Positions 56,742 to 64,000 of a stretch of DNA of 64,000 nucleotides are shown piece after piece. Both the position numbers and the translations under genes were made by a program. Origin of the DNA: Ascidia mentula. Its lineage: Eukaryota; Chordata; Ascidiacea; Phlebobranchia; Ascidiidae. The DNA is taken from positions 17,530,266 through 17,594,265 of the forward strand of contig OX387197.1 of the NCBI GenBank assembly GCA_947561715.1, read 5' to 3'. Under the pieces are notes generated by a model. It had not been told where the DNA came from and did no database searches. It worked only from the letters and a program-made list of their open reading frames with translations. Position 1 is the first letter of the stretch. Each line of letters opens with the position of its first letter.

Positions 56742-57497
56742 GGTCTGCGTATCTAGCATTACAGTAGTTGTTGGGCATTGGAACTTTTTTTTGAACTAAT
56801 AACGAAACGTGCTAAGCGCTTTCACACCAAAAAAGGTTGACCAGACAGTTTGGTGTCAAAAAATTTGGAACGAGTTTATTATAATTCGTCAACCAAAATT
56901 ACAGACAATTAATGTCCGCTGATGATTGGAATTATTTTTTGATAACAGTAAACCTCGACAGGCACAAAAACAACCTGAAAGGCACGAATACAATTGTCAA
57001 GAAATGTCCTTAGATTCTGACTGCTGTGTCAAGTGTAGTAATTACATGTTAATGAAGTGTACAATAGAACTATAATCGTTTTTTAAGTTTTACCGGGCCT
57101 AAATGCCCAATTTTTACATACTCACTATTTAATATTCAACATGTTATAAACAGTGTGATTGGTGTTCAATTTAATACCCCCTTTTCCAGCATTAACGTTT
57201 ACCTAGGATACAGGTACACAACCAAGAAAAGCATGAGAAACGCTTTTGTATAGGATAGTGTTTCAGTGCGCTGCGACATATGATATCACCATCACAAAAG
57301 TATAACAACAACTATGGCTTTCAGCTTTATTTTTTTACGTGAAAGGTTACAGTGGAATGAATTTGGTGCACAAATCGCTACAGATCCATTGAATCATACA
57401 AACATTAAAACAGTTGCTCAGTAAAGCTCAAAACCCTAGGTACAAAATTTAGAAGCGGTTCAGTGTTACCTGTGGGTAAACATTTTTATGCAAGGAA

Positions 57498-60449
57498 ATG
57501 GAACTAGAGTCACTGCTTTCACGTGAGTTGAAGGAATTATGTCCGCACGGAACTGAAACTGATCCTGAAAAAACAGGAAAACTTTTGCATCAGTTAGGGT
57601 TAGTTGAGAAACTCAAAACCCCGGACAAAATCAGTCTCGTTCGAAGCGTCGGTCTGATGACGTCAGCATTGATACGTATGCCTGACAACGCTGATTTTGT
57701 GTTGAAAGACCTCAATCTTCTGTGCGAACATATTATGGACTTGGCTGGATCAGCAAACCCAAGTGCCCAAGTGATTTCATGCGCAGTCGTTGCGGCTAAG
57801 TCGAAGATTGGAGTTTTTCGTGAGACCACAAAAGCTAAACTTGAAGCGCTGATGCTCCTTTCCGACGAGCCTGATGGCGATAGGATAAACCCTGTTAAAA
57901 TTGAAAGGATTGAACATGTTGTAGAAATACAGGAGTACGTAACAGAGATTTACACTGAAATCATGCAACTCGTGGCCAGACATGCGAAAAATATTATGGG
58001 AGATCCACCATGTAAGTTTGCATTGGTAGCCATGGGTTCGCTTGCAAAGCGCGAAATAACACCGTTTTCAGACATCGAAAGCGTCATACTTCTAGAGGAT
58101 GGCTTTGTGGGGCAAAAGGAGTACTTTGAGTGGTTTGCAACTATTTTCCTAATGATTCTGGTTCGTCTTGGTGAGACAATACTACGTTTTTTGGACATTC
58201 CATGCTTAAGGGGGTGGTTTTATGACGCGTTCACGACATGTGGCATTTCGCCAGATGGATTTGCACCGGAGGCTAGCAAGCACCCATTAGGCAGGTGGGG
58301 ATATACAGGAGAGCTGATCAAAACGGTCAGTGAGATGATCGCGTGTTTAATACCAAGTAAAGATGATCACCATTTCGCAGACATGTTAACCAGAACTTGT
58401 TTTGTGTATGGAGATCGCAGCGTACACTGCAGCTACAGGGCAAAATTATTAGAGTTGCAAAGGAGTCAAACAGAGTTGCCCGATTACGTCTGGGAACAAC
58501 TCACTAAGTACAACTTTGCAAACGCTCGCAGCACATTGACGTTCGACGTTAAGCGCTCTATATACCGCCAAATATCACTTTCAGTGCAAGCCCTGGGTCG
58601 TTTGTATCGCTCCGAATATGTACCGAGCGTTGATATCGTGGCAGACTTGTTTCGACGTTCAATTCTTGACGAAAGCACGAAGGAGAAACTGAAGTTTGCC
58701 ATCGCCATTGGTTGCGAAGCTCGCCTTAGAGCTTGTATGAAAACCACTGGACAAAACGATATTCGCATTCACCGCATATTTACGGAAGAAGATCACTCTT
58801 TGAATGAGTTTACAAAATCCATCGGAGCGGGGACAATCGCTGACTGTCTAAACATTGCTTATACGCTTGAGCGTTGGTTGCTGCGAACCTATCAGTCTAG
58901 GACAATTGCAGATCAATGCCATTTGGAAGTATCTCCGTGTGAAAAGGCGGTGGTTGCTTCTTACTTTGATGAAACCGTTGCAATGGAACAGATAGAAAAA
59001 TGCAAACGAATTTCATTGTACCAAGTTGGTGACTCGTATCCGCGGTTGCTGTTTCCACTTCTTAACACCCTGTTACTCGGCAAAAAGCACAAGGAAGTAA
59101 TACGAACATTTACACGGGAGTTCTTGCTGTTAAAAAGACTGAAAATTATGGAACCGATATTTGATAGCGTCCTCATATACGTGCACAGCTTAATGGAGAT
59201 GGATGATTACAAGCAAGCCATTAAGTGGTTGAGAAAGATGAACTTTTGGAATCGCTTTGGATTGGCGAAGAACATTCCAATGGATCTTGTTTGGGAAAAT
59301 CTCGGTGTTTGTTTTTACTGGTTAAGACGGCCGCAAAGGGCCTTAAGGTATTTTGAACGTGCAGAATTGGAAAAGCAGACAGATTACAGAGAGTTTTCCC
59401 AAAATTACCTTCAGTACCCTATTTGTTTATCAGAAAATGGAAGGAACGAAGAAGCCATGGAAAAGCTTGATGCAGTATTGGCCCGGCGCCTGGCGCTTCA
59501 CGTGGATGAAACTTCTGACCTGGTGGTTCACAGGATCTGGCTTAACAAGGCGCAGACACTTTGTCGGTCGGGTAAAGCAGAGGAAGGGCTACAGCTACTT
59601 AAGAGGGCATGGAGGTACGTTCACGAGCATGCAAATCGTCTTGACGGGGACCGTATAATGATGCATCACTATTTGAAAATTAAGCTCTCCTGCGTAAACA
59701 TGCTTAACAGATACGCGGAAGCATTTACGGTGGCACGGACGTTACTTAAATGTTCCCTGCAGGACCAAGTTGCTTTAGGAGAGCATACAAATACAAAGCA
59801 CAAAAAATTGAGGTCCTCTGCACTACAAAGAAAAATTGAAAAGTTGGTTACTACACTGAACAACTGCAACGAACAAATAGATACTATTGAAGCGCGGTTA
59901 GCGGAAGAACTTGGTGTTAATGTGGCATTGGTGAAATCAATGAGATACGAACGCAACAAAAAGTCTTTAGCATTTTGGATGCAAGTTGAGTGCATATTAC
60001 CCGCTATTGAACCAGACAAAACCCTTACATGCGTTAATGGTGATGATGTCTACGTTAAAAACAGACACATGCACGTAACTGGTCTTATAACGACGAAACT
60101 CTTTGTCTTGCGGCGATTCGGAGAATGTGTTGTTCATGCTAAACGCTGCCTTGGATTTGCGCGAATAGCCAAAACAGATATGTCATTGGGCCTCTCCTCT
60201 GACTTAATCTACATAATTTCCAAGTGTTCTTATCAATTAAACAGATTTAAGGACAGTCTCTCTGCCGCCGCAAGTGGTATAGAGTTTTGCCAAGAGTATT
60301 TATTGAACTGTGCGACTGCGCCGCTATTCATAGCCTTAAAAAAAGTGTTTCGTCAGTGCGAGAAGGATTTAAAAATGGAAGCATCGCACCCTTATCAACT
60401 TTGCTGCTCTTCATTTTTGCTTGCTGACAACGAAAGAGTCTTGCAGTGA
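57498..60449 (+). CDS. Nucleotidyltransferase-like protein with TPR region (B2), intact
   Basis: A single exon of 983 codons starting MELESLLSRELKELCPHG. Residues 172-203 hold a DNA-polymerase-beta-type nucleotidyltransferase signature: ALVAMGSLAKREITPFSD, then IE, so G180-S181 and D192/E194 are in place. Downstream comes a block with WFYDAFTTCGISPDGFAPEA, HPLGRWGY, ELIKTVSEM and HHFADMLTRTCFVYGD, which I recall from a large, uncharacterised animal family (DUF294-like NTase plus helical repeats). From about residue 560 to 760 helical pairs look like TPRs (NLGVCFYWLRRPQRALRYFE, NKAQTLCRSGKAEEGLQLL). There is no signal peptide or membrane segment, so it is probably cytosolic. The substrate is unknown. 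Lack of introns is unusual beside the many-exon neighbours and could reflect retroposition long ago. Confidence 0.88.
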   Translation: MELESLLSRELKELCPHGTETDPEKTGKLLHQLGLVEKLKTPDKISLVRSVGLMTSALIRMPDNADFVLKDLNLLCEHIMDLAGSANPSAQVISCAVVAAKSKIGVFRETTKAKLEALMLLSDEPDGDRINPVKIERIEHVVEIQEYVTEIYTEIMQLVARHAKNIMGDPPCKFALVAMGSLAKREITPFSDIESVILLEDGFVGQKEYFEWFATIFLMILVRLGETILRFLDIPCLRGWFYDAFTTCGISPDGFAPEASKHPLGRWGYTGELIKTVSEMIACLIPSKDDHHFADMLTRTCFVYGDRSVHCSYRAKLLELQRSQTELPDYVWEQLTKYNFANARSTLTFDVKRSIYRQISLSVQALGRLYRSEYVPSVDIVADLFRRSILDESTKEKLKFAIAIGCEARLRACMKTTGQNDIRIHRIFTEEDHSLNEFTKSIGAGTIADCLNIAYTLERWLLRTYQSRTIADQCHLEVSPCEKAVVASYFDETVAMEQIEKCKRISLYQVGDSYPRLLFPLLNTLLLGKKHKEVIRTFTREFLLLKRLKIMEPIFDSVLIYVHSLMEMDDYKQAIKWLRKMNFWNRFGLAKNIPMDLVWENLGVCFYWLRRPQRALRYFERAELEKQTDYREFSQNYLQYPICLSENGRNEEAMEKLDAVLARRLALHVDETSDLVVHRIWLNKAQTLCRSGKAEEGLQLLKRAWRYVHEHANRLDGDRIMMHHYLKIKLSCVNMLNRYAEAFTVARTLLKCSLQDQVALGEHTNTKHKKLRSSALQRKIEKLVTTLNNCNEQIDTIEARLAEELGVNVALVKSMRYERNKKSLAFWMQVECILPAIEPDKTLTCVNGDDVYVKNRHMHVTGLITTKLFVLRRFGECVVHAKRCLGFARIAKTDMSLGLSSDLIYIISKCSYQLNRFKDSLSAAASGIEFCQEYLLNCATAPLFIALKKVFRQCEKDLKMEASHPYQLCCSSFLLADNERVLQ

Positions 60450-60698
60450 CTTGCATGACAACAAATAGCCAAACAACCCACTCTTATATCGTTTTTTCTT
60501 TTGCTGTAAATACTTGTTTTTCGGAGTGCTGTTATCTATAGCTACACATTTTGCGGAATGTCATTTAATCTTCAGCTTAAAGGCAATTTTGCCTAAATTC
60601 TGAACGTACTTTTTTACAAAACTGTATTTATTTCATCATTATATACTTATCAAAAACATGTTTTTCCGTCGGTAAAATTACAAAGTCAGAATATGATA

Positions 60699-60945
60699 TT
60701 AATCGGTGTAAGTGGAAAGCAAACACAACAGGTTCAATAAAATATTTCGGGGAGGACGCTTAGCGCCTACAGTGCCGGTGTTTACAAAATCCAAATGGCC
60801 ACTAGGACACCCAGTACGTTTGTGCTGATACTGATGGTGTAGCTCACCAAGGCCCGTATAACACATTTCATTGAGCGCTTTGGTAGATCTTGCATGTACA
60901 GAGTTTTGCCTTATGGCTTCTGATGATATTTTCATACTCTGTTTT
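60699..60945 (-). pseudogene. Relic of gene C (psi-C), copy 2
   Basis: Matches the relic at 47825-48070: a decayed C-terminal third ending NILLNLLCLLSTYTD. It was therefore already dead before the 13-kb duplication. Confidence 0.75.
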
Positions 60946-61196
60946 GAGTAAAAATCCGATATGCAAATTGAATCTTATCGGCCTGTATTGTCTTGATCGA
61001 GCTAGAATGGTAAGCAAAAGGCAAGACCAGTCCTGTGAATGTCATTTGGATAAAACAAAAGACAAGCTCATCTGCTTTCACAGGCATTTTATGATTCATT
61101 TTTTCTGTATTGATTCATAGTTATTCATTAAAAAACTGTAACCTATTTTGCTAAACAAATTTTTGCTGAAAAAGTTTGTTTGATTATTTCTTGTCA

Positions 61197-61700
61197 AAGC
61201 ACCTTTCACCGCAAGTTCACCACCTTTTCCAACCAACTCAACAACCACTGGTTCAGGTAGGTTTCATAATTGCAAGTTTCAGGCATAATTGCAATTTTTA
61301 TAGATTTTTTCAAAGTTTTTCTGTGAATTATCAATTAAATTACATTAAATTACAGGTGTGTGCACCGGAGAGCAAGCGGAATACCTTTTCCGCACCAAGA
61401 AATGGTACAGCGCCTTGTGAATCCTTCCTTCACAGTTGGTCTACATGTCCGACCCGAGGTTGCCCTGAGATCCATCGACTCCCGGTGCACATTAACTACC
61501 TACAACGTCTGGCTACCTGGGTATCTGGGTATCTTATTTCTAGGGCTGGATGTGCGACTACAAAACATGGATGAACACTGAGCAACGATTTACCGCCAAA
61601 GGCTGTGGAGAGGAAAATTGATGTTTTGTAAGAATGCGTATTACTCGTGGATTAAGGTAGAATGTTGCGGGGGACACGGTTCTAATTGGAGTCGCTTACA
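61197..61700 (+). pseudogene. Relic of gene A (psi-A), copy 2
   Basis: Ser/Thr/Pro exon about 61200-61256 and six-Cys exon from 61356. This copy keeps more of the Cys exon than copy 1 does (the part encoding HINYLQRLATWVS), and shows a small internal repeat of 'tgggtatc'. It has stops and no signal exon. Confidence 0.8.
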
Positions 61701-61718
61701 ATCAGACTTTTTCCAATC

Positions 61719-61834
61719 GTCGGTCTGATGACGTCAGCATTGATACGTATGCCTGACAACGCTCATTTTGTGCTGAAAGACCTCAATCTTCTATGCAAAC
61801 TTATTATGGACTTGGCTGGATCGATTTTTGGATA
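61719..61834 (+). pseudogene. Relic of gene B (psi-B), copy 2
   Basis: The same early codons of B as at 48786 (GLMTSALIRMPDN, HFVLKDLNLLC). Only about 110 bases remain. Confidence 0.85.
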
Positions 61835-61918
61835 ATATGCATAATTGATTTACATCAGTTTAATTTTCTCCTTTGAATCACAAAAATATTTTTTTAGCTT
61901 AGTACTTATCTACTACTA

Positions 61919-62989
61919 TTATGCCGATGGTGTAAATGGCCATACGATGCTTTTCCAATCAGTGTAAGTGTAAAGTAAACACAACAGGTTTAGTAAAATG
62001 TTACATTCGTAGAGGACGCTGAGCGCCACCAGCGGCATAGTTTGTGGAATCCAGATGGCCACCAGGGCACCCAGTACGTCTGTGCTGATACCAATGGTAG
62101 AACTTACCAAAGCCCTTTCCACACACTCCATCAAACGCTTGGCTGATCTTGCTTTTACAGAAATGGTCACCGACGTTTCTGATGATTTCTTACTTCTGTT
62201 GTGGGTAAAAATCGGGTATACAAATAGAAATGTTAAACAGGCCTGCACTGTCATGGTCGAACATGCAAGGTAAACGAACGGCACGACCGGTTGAACCTTG
62301 AGTGTTTCGATGCGGGTAGCACAACCGTAATTTCCCACAGCATAATTCCTCCACCAAAGATGCAGGAAAAGGCAGGACGACAAGGTGATTATAATGAGGA
62401 TGCACGTGAAGTAGCTGAAGGCCTGCAGCTTTCTGGAGCGAATATGACTGAGCAGCGAGTTACTGTAAAACGTCATTTGGCGGCACCACAAAAACATAAG
62501 ACAGAAATGGATGGTTATTGCTGTTAGAATTATCATTGTCTTAGCAAGAACGTCGCAAAATGCGTTGGAATTGGTTCCGAGAAACATAAGCATTTGCTCC
62601 TCTAGTATGCGGATAAAATTCGCGAAGTACCCGAGAAACAAGTAGAAATACATCCACCTGCACGGATGCTTCTTCCATACTTCGAAACTGGCCGGTTTTG
62701 CTCTTGGTTCTCTGGAATTGCATGAATCAACTTTTGATGAGGAAATGGCTGTGGCTTGGATGCTGTGACAATTTGACAGTGGAAGCAATCGTCTCGATTG
62801 ATCATTTGCATTGCGACGCAACTGCCTCAAGATAAAGACAGTCATGCAGAACATTAAATATATTGATATGGTTGCCATGGTTAGAGATGAAGCAACGCAT
62901 ACTCGCCAGATCAGGTTTGAAGTGCTTGTGTTCTTTGACGTAAAACTTTCGGAAAGATTCATTGCAATCATTCGATATAGTTGAAACAC
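61919..62989 (-). CDS. Single-exon seven-helix membrane protein (C2), orphan
   Basis: A 356-codon frame, very close to C1 with one residue missing near the N-terminus and scattered replacements (for example CVERALVS for CVKRALVS). The seven helices, the N-terminal sequons and the conserved C-terminal WKSIVWPF are all kept. Intact open frames in both copies, while B1 has died, suggest that C is still under constraint, but I could not count silent changes formally. Confidence 0.8.
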   Translation of the reverse strand: MFQLYRMIAMNLSESFTSKNTSTSNLIWRVCVASSLTMATISIYLMFCMTVFILRQLRRNANDQSRRLLPLSNCHSIQATAISSSKVDSCNSREPRAKPASFEVWKKHPCRWMYFYLFLGYFANFIRILEEQMLMFLGTNSNAFCDVLAKTMIILTAITIHFCLMFLWCRQMTFYSNSLLSHIRSRKLQAFSYFTCILIIITLSSCLFLHLWWRNYAVGNYGCATRIETLKVQPVVPFVYLACSTMTVQACLTFLFVYPIFTHNRSKKSSETSVTISVKARSAKRLMECVERALVSSTIGISTDVLGALVAIWIPQTMPLVALSVLYECNILLNLLCLLYTYTDWKSIVWPFTPSA

Positions 62990-64000
62990 CTACCCTACAA
63001 CAATGACGTTAGACAACATTTTTAAACTTTGACAGCGCATTTTTAAATGCCTGAACGCAAAGCGGTACACCAGCAAAGCGGAACTGCAAACTTATCAAAC
63101 CAGGTTCAGATTAACTGATGTAGTTTATTTGTAATTGTTTTTACCAGTCAAGTCCATATCCGTACACAACCACTCTCACCGTCTGCATTGAGAAAACCTT
63201 ATACATCGAAACATTGTGCACTGTCTGCACCCTGCTGATCATTTTGACTCATAAGCTTCTATATTGTTTGTTTCAGTTCTATTACCTCGCAAGTATCGAA
63301 AGTCAGTTTAAAAAATAACAATTTGTCTTCAGGTCTGCGTGACGCCATGAAACCGGATACAGACATAAGCTGATGCCCAGGAGCAACTTGCAGGCTACAA
63401 ACCAATCAGCAATTACTTGCGAGTTATTGGAAAGTTCACTTACATATTTTAATTCTGCGTGATTCATTTGCTTGTCGCAGTTATTTAACTGTTTGTATAA
63501 ATTCTTGCCATTTTAGATTGAATTTCGACAGGACAGGGAGTTATTTATTCGTCCTTTTTTCTTACTTTCAGATTTCTCCTGGCGTACAACAATCATTTTC
63601 AAAATGTCAGTGAATGACAATTCCGACATCATTTGACCAGGAACACAACGTTTATCTTTCCGCTTCAAATCAATCTAAAATGCATAACGGTTCCTCCATG
63701 AATTTAATAATGAGGAAATTTGATTTTACCCGACACAAATGTCTGTCATTCTTGTGTCAAAACCATCAAAGTGTAGGTATTTTATCAGACATAGGCATAG
63801 AGACGTTTATATCTAAAATCCCAGTTCTTGTAGGAAGAAGCCATATGCCATATAGGTATTCACCTACGATTTAAACGATGTCCTGACCGACTTTCACCAA
63901 TTGTGTATATGTGCTCTTGTTTGCTTTGGTCGCAATGAAAAATATTTATAACACAAATAGGTAAACATCACTTTAATACTTTATATACAAACAAAATTAA
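62990..64000. other. Upstream flank of C2 and empty site of the foldback array
   Basis: Matches 50061-51040 and then 52454-52480 of copy 1. At about 63968-63980 'atcactttaatactttatat' runs on without the array, giving the pre-insertion state. The open frame 63614-63874 is not called as a gene for the reason given for copy 1. Confidence 0.7.

Larger units (their letters stand above)
53325..64000. repeat. Tandem 13.1-kb segmental duplication, copy 2 (runs off the window)
   Basis: Copy 2 repeats A, B, the relics and C in the same order and strands. It ends at the window edge at the position matching about 52480 of copy 1. Here B is intact and the foldback array is absent. Confidence 0.92.

Overview
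The window looks like nuclear DNA of an ascidian tunicate, most likely a Ciona species. This is inferred from small multi-exon genes with short AT-rich introns, chordate-style extracellular domains (vWA, LCCL, EGF, adhesion-GPCR modules), dense small transposons and heavy local duplication. Nothing bacterial is present. No species-diagnostic gene was identified, so the genus is an inference.

Left part (1-18 kb). A decayed PIF/Harbinger DNA transposon (about 655-2950) abuts the first of a series of paralogous vWA genes on the + strand: gene 1 (2961-5724), gene 2 (8576-12847, two vWA domains) and gene 3 (15322-18055). A fourth lies further right (36095-38690). Apart from gene 1, whose signal peptide is missing, each reads as signal peptide, vWA domain coded by four exons of conserved size, Thr/Ser-rich linker, and a short hydrophobic C-terminus with no cytoplasmic tail, the pattern of a GPI-anchored surface protein.

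Middle part (19-36 kb). A tail-to-tail inverted duplication is centred near 26.34 kb. Each arm carries a broken copy of one large receptor gene. Added together, the exons imply vWA, LCCL, EGF repeats, a hormone-receptor-like motif, the start of a GAIN domain, then adhesion-GPCR transmembrane segments. The two arms have lost largely complementary blocks. Right of it lies a cut-down duplicate of the gene 3 locus, with a fragment of a Penelope-like element where the gene body should be.

Right part (40-64 kb). A direct tandem duplication with a period of about 13.1 kb runs off the window end. Each unit holds gene A (a 211-aa secreted protein with a Ser/Thr-rich stalk and a six-Cys domain), gene B (a nucleotidyltransferase-TPR protein of 983 aa, intact only in copy 2) and gene C (a single-exon seven-helix membrane protein on the - strand). 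Each unit also contains relics of a second A, B and C, so an A-B-C module was duplicated once before the 13-kb event. A 1.4-kb array of a foldback-like repeat sits in copy 1, with direct repeats at its ends, and copy 2 shows the matching empty site.

Taken together, the window is a fast-evolving cluster of surface and secreted protein genes with repeated duplication, exon loss and paralogue mixing. A role in recognition (gamete, self/non-self or immune) is a hypothesis only. Since Ciona genomes are highly heterozygous, uncollapsed haplotypes must be excluded before the tandem copies are taken as real.
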